Shown: positions 1 to 11,266 of the stretch, piece after piece
Layout: each line of letters opens with the position of its first letter
Numbering within the stretch: position 1 is the stretch's first letter
NCBI RefSeq assembly: GCF_003265705.1
Contig: NW_020312817.1
Coordinates: 54,068,794-54,132,793, forward strand
Source of the DNA: Callorhinus ursinus
Taxonomy: Eukaryota > Chordata > Mammalia > Carnivora > Otariidae
Direction of reading: 5' to 3'
DNA: 64,000 bases
The notes under the pieces: model-generated
The model's input: the letters and a program-made list of their open reading frames with translations, nothing else
Databases searched by the model: none
Told to the model about the DNA's origin: nothing
Made by a program: the position numbers and the translations under genes

Positions 1-95
1 TCCAGAACTGTGAGGAAATAAACTTCCATAGCTTAAGCCATCAGTCTAGGGTCCTTTGTTGTGGCAGTCCTCGAAAACGAACACACCAAGGTTGG
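1..95 (-). mobile_element. MLT1-type MaLR LTR fragment, cut by window edge
   Basis: Begins tccagaactgtgaggaaat and continues through the characteristic 'cagtctagggtcctttgttgtggcag' region (described, not all conserved). It matches the reverse of the start of an MLT1-type LTR and is related to the copy at 7530-7832. Non-coding. Confidence 0.6.
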
Positions 96-1370
96 GAGTT
101 TTTTATCACCAATGGTGAGGCTGAAGTCGAAACATCACCACTGGATAGAGTAGAACTGGGCTTTAGATTCAGATAATTCCCTCTCTGGAGACTTCACATA
201 TATGGCAAATGTTAGTAAGTACTCACCATGTTAGTAATTACTCACTCACCAAATGTTAGTAATTACACCACCACGTAGGCCTGCTTTGAAGCAATGGCTT
301 TCAAAATCATGGCTTTTAAAAGGCTATTAAAGAACATTTGGGGGGAATGGTTTTTTGGAAAGACTGCTTTCTAGGTGGTGTGGAGGAGGGAGCAGGAAGC
401 TTCTGTGTGCATGATGGGCACTTCATCTGTCTGTCCTAGCACACGAGGCTTCTGGTTGAAGACATCAGTCTGGCTTCCACACCTCCTCCAGATGTTTGCT
501 CCAAGCCAAGGGCTCTGGTGTGAATGTGGTTCCTGGAAAGCAAAAAGCACCATCCCTGGGCTGTGTGAGTACATGCCTGAAGCTGAAGATCCTCATGTGC
601 ACACTGGGTCAAGGGCTTGAAACTTCTTCTAGTGACTTTACGTGTGGACAACAGCCTGTTTTCTCAGGCTGTGTCAGGGGGCCCAGATGCCCTCACGGTG
701 GGCCTGGACCCTCATCCTCGAGCCCCAGGCACTCAGAGGAGCTGGGGAGAATCTCTGCCTTGCTGGGAGAGCATGGCCTGGTGGCAAGTCTTACTGTGAG
801 AGTCGGCATATCAACAGGCACATGGGGCACAAAGTCGGCTTTCAGGAGGATTCCTTGCCCTGGGCGTCACGAAGTGCACTACACCCTAACACTCAGGCTA
901 CTAGCTCACGTGTGTACACATACATCACCCCACCCAGTCCTAATGGTCATCTTGTGTGGTGGGTAGCACAGGTGTCTCACCATTATCCCAGGTCGCAGGT
1001 GAGGAAGGTGATGCCTCACAGGGTGGCCAGGAAGGAACACAGGGACCAAGGGTGTATGCAGGCATCAGGGCAGCACGCGTGCAGGTCCCACATTCTCTAA
1101 GTGCCCCGCGCACTGAGTGAAGGTGTTTGAGCTTGTGCTGTTGGCAGGCAAAGGTTTATAAGGCAGAGTGGCTCGGCAGCGCTGTAAGATGGTTAGTACA
1201 CCTTGAGGTAAATAATTACAACCTTGAAACAATTCCCCTGAGATAATACTCCTGTTTAAATTTGACCGGTACCATCCACCGCCTTAGACTAGTGAAAGGA
1301 AATCATTTTAGGATGGGAAGTTTCAGTCTACTTGTTGTCTCCATTACTAAACCTTTTTATATTAACTCTT

Positions 1371-1547
1371 TATTTTTTAGATTTTATTTATTTATTCGAG
1401 AGAGAGGGACAGAGCACGAGGGGAGGGGAAGGGGCAGAGGGAGACGGAGAGGCAGACCCCCCCCGCTAAGCAGGGAGCCCGATGTGGGACTCGATCCCGG
1501 GACCCCAGGATCATGACCTTAACCGACTGAACCACCCAGGCACCCCG
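1371..1547 (-). mobile_element. CanSINE (tRNA-derived carnivore SINE)
   Basis: Reads in reverse: T-rich tail, gagagagagggac, then the head ending accacccaggcacccc. It is flanked by a target-site duplication atattaactctt at about 1359-1370 and 1548-1559. Confidence 0.9.
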
Positions 1548-1595
1548 ATATTAACTCTTTTATCTATGAAAAAAGCTTCTCATCTGCCATAAGTA

Positions 1596-1616
1596 ATAAT
1601 AATAATAATAATAATA
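1596..1616. repeat. (AAT)n microsatellite
   Basis: Seven uninterrupted AAT/ATA units. Confidence 0.85.
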
Positions 1617-2436
1617 GCTTCATCTACTAATAAAGAGCCATCTTAAGAAGGACTTCTTGGGAAATCTCTTGAGATCTGAGAATCCTCTTAACCCCTCTGT
1701 CTCTGAGTCTTTATCTGGTTACCTGTAACCGGGGTGGCGTGCCTGACCTCCCTCGTTCTCAATGTGCTCCGCGGCCTCTTCTGCTCCGCTGAGGCCTTCT
1801 GTTGGAGAGTGCCCCGGCCGGCTGTGCCCCGTGTGGAGGGAGGGTCCCCCTTCCCCTGGGAGGGGGGCAGTCAGGGCCCAGGGCGCCGAGGGCAGAGTGT
1901 GGGGGCTGTGCTCACCCCCGCAGTTGTACAGCTGCACACGGCAGCAGAGGCAGGAGGCACTCACCCCCAGTTCCAAATGGCAAGCTCCCTCTCCCTTCCG
2001 AGCCTGTCTTTGGGGCCTCTAACCATTGCCCCATCCAACCCTCCCCGGCCGGACCTTCAGTTCGGTGGTCCAGGACGAGGCCTCGGCCTTGCCCTGTACG
2101 CTCTGTCCAACTCTCCCCGTCAGGTGTGAACTTACTTAACGCCGCTGCCTGCCTCCTCCCTCCACTCCGGTTTCTAGTAAATCTGTTTCCAGCTGGCCGG
2201 CTTGGCGATTAATATGTGAAAGCAGACTAATTTGTCAAAAGCCAATTTGTCACATGAGCATTTCACCCAATTACTGGAGATTTTCTGAAGTGTTAGCATT
2301 GCCCTAAACCTGCCCCAGCTCCATCTCTAACCCTAGAAACTGTCAGAGAAATGTGTTCCTCTAAGCGGGAGACAATTAGCAGAGCCACAGTCAAAGGCAG
2401 GAGCAAAAGCAGAAGCAAATTACTTTGCTGTGAAAA

Positions 2437-2580
2437 GGGGATACGGCTGTCTAGCTGTGGGAGATTTGTTAGGATTAACTCAGTTAATACAAATAAAGCA
2501 CTTAGAACAGTCTGGCAGGCAATATTCAGCTCCCAATAAATGTTAGCAATTATTGCTATTATGATAATTATTACTTTTAA
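2437..2580 (+). mobile_element. MIR fragment
   Basis: Old SINE remnant, recognised by gattaactcagttaatac, aaagcacttagaacag and ctggcaggcaat...aaatgttagca in MIR order. Confidence 0.5.
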
Positions 2581-2711
2581 TTTTACACATACATTTAAAT
2601 TCTAGGAATTAAACGCGATGAAAAATAAAAATAACGATTTAAATGGGAATGCTGGCAAAGAAGAGGGATAGCAATCGCTAGGGCTGACTCAGTGGTGCCT
2701 ATCTTTGGTCT

Positions 2712-3232
2712 CATCATTTACCTGGGGAAGGGAGAAGGGCTGGAGACTGAGTTTAGTCACCAAAGGCCAATGATTTAATCAACAGTGTCTGTGTAATGAG
2801 GCCTCCATAAAAACGCCAAGGAAAAGGTTTGAAAAGCTTCCAGGTTGGTGAACACGTGACCATGTGGCCCATGGAAGCTCGGAGCCCCTCTCCCCATATT
2901 TTGCCCTATGCAACTTTCCATCTGGCTGTTTCTGAGTTATATCATTTTATAATAAACCCAGGAATCTAATAAGTAAAATGTGTCCTGAATTCTGTGAGCC
3001 ACTCTAGCAAATTAATCAAACCCGAGGAGGGGTGGAGGGAGCTTCTGATCTATAGCCAGTTGGTCAAAAGCACAGATTCTGATTGGCATCTGAAATGTTT
3101 GGGGCAGGGGTCTTTGTTGTAGGACTGAGCCCTTAACCTGTGGCATCTAATGCTCTCTCCAGGTCGATAGCATCAGAACTGAGTTAATCGCTCGGTTGTG
3201 TTGGGAAGAACACACATTGGACACACTAATTT
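2712..3232 (+). mobile_element. LTR-like repeat, copy 1 (family not assigned)
   Basis: Shares an ordered series of blocks with 38433-38975: ggctggagactgagtt, ttttataataaac, tctagcaaattaat and gcatcagaactgagttaa. A central AATAAA and the overall length suggest a solo endogenous-retrovirus LTR. Non-coding. Confidence 0.55.
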
Positions 3233-3264
3233 CAAAAGTGTTCAAATGAAAAAAATTATCTCTC

Positions 3265-3450
3265 AGAAATAAGATATTAACTATGAGTCTGATTAAATTA
3301 CTTAACCTCTCAAAGCCTCTGTCCCCGCATCTGTAAAACAGAGATTGTAATGCTAGCAACTACCTCATAGTTTGCTGTAAGAATTAATTGAGATATTGCA
3401 GGTAAAGCAGAGTATATCTTGCTTAGGGAATAGAAAGCACTCAGCAAGTG
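3265..3450 (+). mobile_element. MIR
   Basis: Follows the MIR consensus: attacttaacctctcaaagcctc, catctgtaaaacagagat, then a tail with agcactcagcaagtg. Confidence 0.65.
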
Positions 3451-5129
3451 TATTTTTTTTTTTTTAATGTCCCTAGTCAAATGTAGTTCTTCTAAAACAC
3501 TCAAGAGCAGGAGGAAGACTCAGTGTTGCAACATTTTGCTCTATCTTGGGGGCAGTTTACTTGTGCTAAAGATATCACTGGCAACACAACTGTCCGGATT
3601 ATCACTGCATAGAGATCAACTTTCTCAAGACTGGCCTGGCCACTGCCAAATGCTGTGTGATTTTCAAGTATTTTATTTCTCTGGTCTTTGGGAGATAGAT
3701 TCCAATACTCTCAGAAGAGCAAGAAAGACATCCAAGAGTGACAGTCAGTGACTACATAAGTAGCATAAATAGCAAGCCAAGCAATTGATGTGCACCTACT
3801 TGACTTCAACAGAGTCTATGAAATCCAACATAAGAAAATCTCAATGAAGATTATGGCTGGAATTCCGAGGGTATGAGCTTTGCATTAATAAATAACCACC
3901 ATTTCAATAGGTAAGTAAACTCAGTATGACAGAGCATGGTGTTGGCTTTTTCTGACTGGGGTTGGTTTTCCACTGAAGGTCATAGCCAGCCCGAAAACGG
4001 ACACAATACCTAATCCAGACTACCTGCTTCCTGGTGATCAAGTGCAAGTTCCCACAGAATGTGTCTGATGTTTACCCAGCCAGCTGAGCTGGGCTGCGTG
4101 CTCCCCCAGCTCTTTCCCTAAAAGGACACTGACAGGCAAACCACTGCCCTCTCTCACAGCCAGGAAGGAGTGACTTCAAAGGGAAATAAGGGCTTTGTAT
4201 CTTAGCTGAAAATCAGTAATGATAAAATGCAAGAGGCAGAGGGCAAGTCCGAGTAAATGCATCATTAAATGGGCCCTGTTTCCCAAGCAGTCACGCATTG
4301 ACACGTGCTCTGCTCACTGATCCACTGGGAGTGCTTTGGAAGCAATCACACCGTGTGAAGCAAGCTGAAGACATCCCACTGCCTTATACTCAGAAAACTG
4401 CAAGCCTCCGGCCAGAATGGACTCTTTTAGCCTGTAAACATCCACAGGGCCGAGCCTATATTTAACTTATGACACATCTTAAGTTGAGGAAAGGTTGGGG
4501 AATTGTGTCCTTATTTCCTCCCACCAACACCACCCCGTTCATGTAGAATCCCTAAGATTTCTACATGGAATGGGAAGATGGTTTTTTCCCTCTCTTATAG
4601 GACTCACTGGCAATACATCCTTCAAAGTTATCCAATAAGCCCACTTGAGGGCCCTTCTAGGCTCGTGGAAAGAGAAAAGTTGTCTCTACATGGAAAAGAG
4701 AGTGAAGAATATATGAAGAAGGCCAGCAAAGAGGTCTTAGACACTCACTCAGCACCGTGGAGCCAGAGACTCTTGGGAGACCCTGATCCTGGAGTTACTC
4801 CCACGAGACCTTTCCAGTGTGGAGCTCATGACATGGAACCATGAATGTACTCTGGGTGAGGGCTGGGTGTGGTATGTGGCCTCCAGCCACCCTCGGGACA
4901 AGCAGGCAGGCTGTGACTCGGGGACCTGCCTGATGATATTTCTCCACTTTGATGCTGAATCAGAGCAAAATTAGTGGTTCTTTCCTGGACCTGCACCAGT
5001 ATTCTTTATATATAAAAAAAGTCCTTGGAAATTTTAGTTTAATTCATCACCACTTAAAGATAGCTTTCTATCCTGCACTCCTTCCCCACATGAGGGCAAG
5101 TCTTCGAACAAATTGGACAGACTCAGCTC

Positions 5130-5300
5130 CTAGCTCTGCTGCACTGAAACCTCAATTTCCGCATCTGTGAAATAGGTAGAGTAGCACTTAATCCAAGAGT
5201 CTATTTAAGATTTAAAGGAGATGTCATGTGCAGAATGCTTGGCACAGTGACTGACAGAAAGCAAATGGTATTTGTTGCTTATGAGTGGTCGTTACTGTTA
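5130..5300 (+). mobile_element. MIR
   Basis: Shows cctcaatttccgcatctgtg followed by gcttggcacagtgactgac, the core and tail of MIR. Confidence 0.6.
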
Positions 5301-6068
5301 TGATGGTGCTGATGGTGCCAGTCAAGAACCAAGAGCAGAAAAGGAAGTCCAAGTCCAACTTTGACCAGTTGTCAGGTTTGCTTGAGGGCAAACCAGCTTT
5401 CTATCCTGCTACCTAAATCCCCCTTTCCCCTTTCAGGGCCCTGCCCCCACGCCCCAACTCAGATTATATGCCCCGTGCCCCCATACCACATCATTCCTTG
5501 GTGACATCCACACTTTTGACCTACCTCCACTCACAACCATCTTATCCACGCAGGCTCTCATTCTTTCATTACACAGCTCTCTGCTTGGAATCAGGTAACT
5601 AATATAAAGATGGGATTAATGATTAATGGAGGCTTCATGGTTGTCTCCCAGGTATATCACATTCATGGTTAATTTTCCAAAGGCTCCTGACAGAGATTTC
5701 TCAATCTACTATGAGTTTGAAAGGAAGATGGTTTTAATCAGAGCTGTTCGTGAGACTCTTTAAATCAAGCCCTCAAGTGCTGACCTTCTTAAAGCAAGTT
5801 GAGAGCATTCCCATATATAAAAGAAATCTCAGGCTCCTTGAATTTGTTCATGTCTAAGCTACTGTTATATTGAGTTTTTTTGGTAACATCTTCGGGCTCA
5901 GTTTTCCTCATCTGAAAAATGGGTATATAACAAAGATCCATTTTCTATCTCTTAAGCATCTCTTTCCTAAATGAGTGAACACAAGATCAATCAGCAAGTA
6001 GGGAGAACAGAGAATGTGTAGTTGTGTTGACTGGGGATAGAAAAAAGGAGTAGGTAAAAAAAATCTTT

Positions 6069-6285
6069 TAAAAAGGGGGGGGCGCTCAGTCGGTTAAGTG
6101 ACTGCCTTCAGCACAGGTCATGATCTCAGGGTCCTAGGGTCCACCCCCAAGTTGGCTCCCTGCTCAATGGGGAGTCTGCTTCTCCCTCTCCCTCTGCCCC
6201 TTCCTCCACCCCCAACCCCCTTACTCCTGCATGTTCTCGCTCTCTCTCTCTCTCTAATAAATAAAATCTTTAAAAAAAAGAAAGG
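6069..6285 (+). mobile_element. CanSINE with shortened head
   Basis: The head lacks the cctgggtgg part (reads ggggggcgctcagtcggtt), while the body and CT-rich and A-rich tail are normal. It is flanked by the duplication aaaaaaggagtaggta at 6041-6056 and 6286-6301. Confidence 0.9.
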
Positions 6286-6369
6286 AAAAAAGGAGTAGGT
6301 AGATTTAATATTATCATTAGTCATGACTTGAGCCAAACTTAGCAGTTTTAGAACCATGTTTAACACTTC

Positions 6370-6539
6370 TGTCTGCATATTAGAATTAACTGGAAGTTTT
6401 TTTAAGGAAAAAAGTTCTTAGACTCCACCCCCCAAAATTCTGATTCAGTTGACATGGGGTGGGGTTTGAGCATCAGAATTTTTTAAAAAAATCTCCTTAA
6501 GGTAATTCTATAGTGCAGCCAAGACTGAGAACCACTGTC
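6370..6539 (+). mobile_element. MER5A-type hAT-Charlie fossil
   Basis: Contains attctgattcagttgacatg, ggggtggggtttgagcatc and the 3' end ctgagaaccactg, the terminal inverted repeat of MER5A. Confidence 0.75.
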
Positions 6540-6764
6540 TTAAAACAGCATCAGTAATATAAAGTCGGTGGAAAATGGCATCCTATGAGCCAAGCCTTGC
6601 TTGTGACCAAGAGGTGAGCCTGGCTTTCTATACTGGACATAATCAGCAAGTGACGCTCAACGGGTTTCACCCCATGGTCATGGCCCGGGGGAAAGAACTC
6701 ATGGACAGATGTCAAGAATCACTAGATAGTGGGCTAGAGGAGCGGTTAAAAATCCCCTAACTTT

Positions 6765-6900
6765 AATCCTCTTCCGCATTGATATGTGAGCACTGGCAAT
6801 TCAGCTTGTCTCCAGGCCTCAGTTTCCCTACCCATTAAATGAACAGCTTAGATTAGATAAGCTCATGGGTGTTTTCCAATGCTGTTATTCTATGATTCTA
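6765..6900 (+). mobile_element. MIR fragment
   Basis: Shows caggcctcagtttcccta, then cccattaaatgaacag and a degenerate tail ending in ctatgattctaa. Confidence 0.5.
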
Positions 6901-7529
6901 AGATAGTTTTCGAGCATCAGAGGAAAGATGCACCTCTGCGTTGGTATTCTCTGCTCATTCCTCGTCTGAAGTCACCCTGGGAAGCCTACTGACCCATGGG
7001 TCCACCAGCTCCAGCCCTTGTGCTGCCGGCCAAATGGCAGCCTGACCTCCTCCAGCAGTAGAGAGACCTCCACCCTTGGGGGCCTTGTCCAGCAGGATGA
7101 AAGCTTGTGTGCAATTCTTGTAAAGGCAGCTCATTTGAATCGCAGGGGCAGCCTCTAAGTGATCTCTCTGCTCCCCGGCGAGCGCATGGCCTGACCACTG
7201 ATGGTATCTGCAGAGGAAGCGGTGGAATGTGGAAGTTTACACGATGTCAGTGTGCGCACATCCTCCTGTCTTGAGCCCTGGGAACCCGGCCAACAGCTGC
7301 TGTATGGTGCTCCTCTCCCGCCCGTCTCGGCAGCCTTGACTTGCCTTGGAGTCTCCTGCTTTGTGCTTTTTTAAATGGGATGGGCTGCTAAGCAGGGCTT
7401 AAGGAACTGATCAGAGCAGCAACCACAAAAATCTCTGGTACTTACAACCTCTACCCAGGCTCTGCTTGAGGAATGTCACACTCCAGGCCTCAGACTCTGA
7501 CCAAAATTCACTGGAAAGGGAATTGCTGT

Positions 7530-7832
7530 GCTCTGAATGGTGGCGCGCCCACCTCCAATTCATGTGTAGAAATATTAACCCCCAGAGATGATGGCATTAG
7601 GAGGGTGGAGCCCTCATGAATGGGATTAGTGACAGAAAAGAAGCACCACAGAGCTCGCAAGTCCCTCCACCATGTGGGGACACACGAGAAGTCTGCAACC
7701 CCGAAGGGGGCCCTCGCTCCACCCTGCTCTCAGACTCCCAGCATCTGGAACTGTGAGAAATAAATATCTGTTGTTACAAGGCCCCCAGTCTGTGGTATTT
7801 TGTTATAGCAGCCCAAGCGGACAAAGACAGAA
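7530..7832 (-). mobile_element. MLT1-type MaLR LTR
   Basis: A nearly complete, non-coding solo LTR in reverse: gctctgaatggtggcgcgcc, attaacccccagagatga, gaactgtgagaaataaata, then cagtctgtggtattttgtta and agcccaagcggacaaagaca. It is the same family as the fragment at 1-95. Confidence 0.75.
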
Positions 7833-9060
7833 ATCTCAGCCAATCCCCTAATACAAAATGTCCTCTTGGTGCACAAACTTACTAGAAACCCCTCAGCTCT
7901 GCCTCAAACTTGACAGAAAAGTAAGCTGACACGTGCCATACTTGAGGCTGTGAGGCAAATGACAAATTTTGGTAGGGAAGAAGGCCAGGGGTTTTGATGT
8001 GCGTGTTGCAGACCTTTTTTAGTTTCTCGTTATCTGCGCAGGTGGACGAGAGGTGAGGTGAAGAGGGGGCAGGTGGCTGGAAAAAGGCAGACATAGTAGA
8101 TCCTGCCCCTGGGAGAGCTAAAGGTGGGAGCCAACAGGACACTGATGACCTAGGTCAGTCTCTGGGAGCTGCTTTCCAAAGACTGGCTTCTTGGTCCAGA
8201 CGAGGTCTAGCGCTACCCTGTCGTCCACTTCACATGTAGCCTCTGGGGCGCTGAGGCCAGTGCCATCAGACCCCAGATCTTCACGGGCCCTTCCTTGCAC
8301 TCACAGGGCCTAGGGTACTAGAAAAACTCCTGTTTCTTGTGTTCTCCTTCTATGGACAGTGGCACATGAGGAAGCAGGGCAACTTCCGCCAGCCAGGTCC
8401 CCCTCTTGATTATGAAGAGGAACGGACACTCCAGCTTCCCAGGCTGGAGCAGCCGCTCTGTTAGCTCATAGTCTTGGGGGAAGGAATAGAACAAGAGGCA
8501 TCCCCTGGCCAGGAGGAGCTTGGAATTCGAATGCAGCCCTTCTACTCAGCCTGAGCTCTTGCTCCGAGGCCCAGCAAGGTCCGGCAACACCAGCCTCCAA
8601 ACACTGACCTCAGGTCCTCCTTTTTGCACCTTCAAGCAATGTTCCCTTTAGAATTATGCAGCCGGCTACTTGCATCCTCAACTCTGTTTCAGCGCCTAAA
8701 GAGTCAGTGTGAGGAATCCACGCCCTGCAGAACTACAGACTCTCCTAAATTAGGTGTTCAACAAGTGTCTCCACGCTTGCCACTCTGTAATTACAAAACA
8801 AGTAAACCCCAGGAAATCGGATATTTTATTGCTTTACTTAATGGTGTGCCAAATCACCCCCCTCCCACACCCCCAGGCTTCTGTAAGCAGGTCTCTAAGA
8901 GAATGTGCTGGGTCTCACCCCCTCCCTCCAGCAGTCTGGTGGCTGGTGGTGGCTGCAGCAGGACCTGAGTAGCAGGACTGAGCCACACTCACCCTCCGGT
9001 CGGTACCTTTTGCTCTGTGGGTAATGTGTCAAGGCCACACACAGCGGGGAAATAACCAGA

Positions 9061-9125
9061 GGGACGAAAACAAAGAGAAGAGGAGAAAAAGTGAGAGAAT
9101 GAAAGGAGAAAAAGGAAAAATGATG
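9061..9125 (+). repeat. purine-rich (GA) tract
   Basis: Imperfect gagaag/gaaaaa run of about 65 bp; simple sequence. Confidence 0.6.
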
Positions 9126-9913
9126 GAAACATGTGCTGGGAGGCCTCAACTCTCACCACGGTGACCATCGATCTCAAATCTCTGAGGAAGCCAGGTGGCT
9201 TCAAGAGTTCAAGTAAATGCGTGGAAGCAGTGCGACCTCTGTAAAACAAGCACAGGTAACACCTGCTGGGAAATCGGGCCAGTGGCCTCCAGAGCAGAAG
9301 GCACCTTGGAGAACATCTATTTATATGTGTTTAGGGCTCATCCTTACTCAATGTCTGTCCTGTGTGTGTTTTAGGATATATATGATATAGCAATGTAGTA
9401 GTACACGTATATAATTTATAAGGAAAGAAATCTATTGGGGGGTGTATTTCTACATCAGTATTTTCTACTGATGGGGTACATAGTCAAAAGAGCTTGGAGA
9501 CCACCTGCTGAGGACAATGACAGTCACCACGAAAGAGTCCACTTTCCCACCTAGCGAGGTGTGGGGTCTCACCAGGGCCCTCTGCTAGACTGCCTTAATG
9601 TAGGAGGACAAGTCAGCTGTCTGCTGGGAAGGCTCCCCTCCCCGCTGTTCCCTAGTGCTTCTGGTTCCTTTCAGGAGTGAAATCACTTGCATTTTGGTGT
9701 AACAGAAAAAAATATTATCGTGACTATTACTATCTAAACCCCCCACCCAACCTCTAAGGACGTCCCATCATGGTGAGAAGGCCTCTGTCACAGGTCCACT
9801 GTATACAACTGTGGCCATGGAAAGGCAGGTCGGGACTGGAACCCGGCGCAGACCCTGCTCACCATGCCACGTGCCGGGAAAGGAGTGCATCTGTCTCAAG
9901 GAAGGGGCACTTT

Positions 9914-9915
9914 TC

Positions 9916-10013
<98 letters not shown>
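9914..10013 (+). repeat. (TTTC)n microsatellite
   Basis: About 24 TTTC units with one TC slip near 9946. Such arrays are usually highly polymorphic. It accounts for the Phe/Leu/Ser-only open frames here. Confidence 0.95.
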
Positions 10014-10014
<1 letters not shown>

Positions 10015-10530
10015 TGCTTTATTTGTATATGCCTTTCTTATCAATTTTGCCTTCATAAATACAAAGTTTATTGCTTGTTTTGTCTTAGTCTAATAATAAT
10101 TTTGAGTTTCCAGGGAGAGTGTGCATCATGGAAGGGGGTTACGGAATGGGGCTCTGGTCAGCAGGTGCGGTCCCCCCAAAACACAGCTCACCACAGGCGA
10201 GTACAAGAAAGCTAAATATCATTTTCTGCCCCTGTGTCTCAAGGACACCATGAGGCCATCTGACTAAATGAATTATTCCACAAAGAAAAAAAAAAAAAAA
10301 GAACTAATGCCTCAGTCCAGCCTTGGTGGGGGCCAGCCTGTTGCCAGGGTCCTGGGATGTGGCCTGTTTCAAATGTCTCCATTGGACTTAGTCACCCAGC
10401 CATGGAAGGTTCCATTTAGCTCGGCCTGAGATCACGGTGGAATAATGCAATCCTTTTGAATACAGCCACAGGGGTCATAAATGTCCCCACATGTCCCTGC
10501 TCACCCTCATCTTCCTGCAAATTCCATCGA

Positions 10531-10678
10531 TTTATTTTACTGGGAAAAGCGATGTTTCCCCCTAAATGTCTTCTCCCTCCTAAGGAGTAATTTTGCTTCT
10601 CAGTCATCAGGTAGCACCGAGAAAGGGAATATGTTGGGTGAGCCTCTGTGGGCTGTCTTCATGGTATGCTTGGAACCC
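10531..10678 (-). other. ARHGAP25: ARHGAP25 3'UTR with first candidate poly(A) signal
   Basis: The first AATAAA on the gene strand after the stop lies at 10531-10536, about 145 bp downstream. A further AATAAA lies at 10018-10023, just before the TTTC array. Which of them is used cannot be told from sequence; the true 3'UTR may run further left. Confidence 0.4.
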
Positions 10679-10886
10679 TCAAGCATCAGCTTTGGGCTCT
10701 TTCATCGATTTGACAAATTCTTTGACTTCTTCTTCCAGGGCCTTGTTCCTCCTCTCAACATCCTCCCGGGAGCGCTCCACATTGCGGAGGCTGATTTCCA
10801 AGGCTGCAAATTTCTTCTTCTCCTTCTCCAGTTCTTCATTGAGCCTCACCACCTTGGCCCAGACATCATAATTTTCCTTCTCAAGG
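10679..10886 (-). CDS. ARHGAP25: ARHGAP25 coding exon 10 (residues 571-639, coiled coil and stop)
   Basis: The last coding exon begins [18 protein letters not shown] and continues with [35 protein letters not shown] and [12 protein letters not shown], ending TGA at 10681-10679. Heptad spacing and high Glu/Lys/Leu content indicate a coiled coil, the family's dimerisation segment. The acceptor is TTGTAG at 10887. Human ends in a related KEPK tail, so the C-terminus is complete. Confidence 0.96.
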
Positions 10887-11146
10887 CTACAAGGAAGGAA
10901 ATAACAGAATGAAAGAACAGGGTCCTTTCTACATCACAAGTCCTATATCCAACTTCCAACCCCCCCCACATGCCCCCCACACGCAGACTTCCCAGTAAAC
11001 CTGAAATCCCAGGGCATGTCTGAGCCCCTCTTTTGTCATTTAACATGATCTTATAACATCTTTTGTGTTGTTATTTTTCATGTTGTTCTATGTTTTTTAA
11101 TCTTCCATCAGATAAATAAAGTCTTTGAAAGAAGGAACCACCTCTA

Positions 11147-11197
<51 letters not shown>

Positions 11198-11221
11198 ATC
11201 TATCTATCTATATTTTCACCA

Positions 11222-11266
<45 letters not shown>

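Larger units (their letters stand above)
1..10530. other. sequence 3' of ARHGAP25, no gene seen
   Basis: No exon-like or conserved coding frame was recognised. It holds MLT1-type LTR pieces, two CanSINEs, several MIRs, a MER5A, an LTR-like repeat and simple repeats (separate entries). The rest is unassigned single-copy-looking DNA, including a purine-rich tract at 9061-9125. Short open frames here have no recognisable similarity. Confidence 0.6.

Noticed and set aside
9770..10215. Phe/Leu/Ser-repeat frames and their Lys/Glu antisense
   Set aside because: Direct translations of the TTTC microsatellite.
10481..10912. 143-codon plus-strand frame
   Set aside because: Antisense of the last coding exon.
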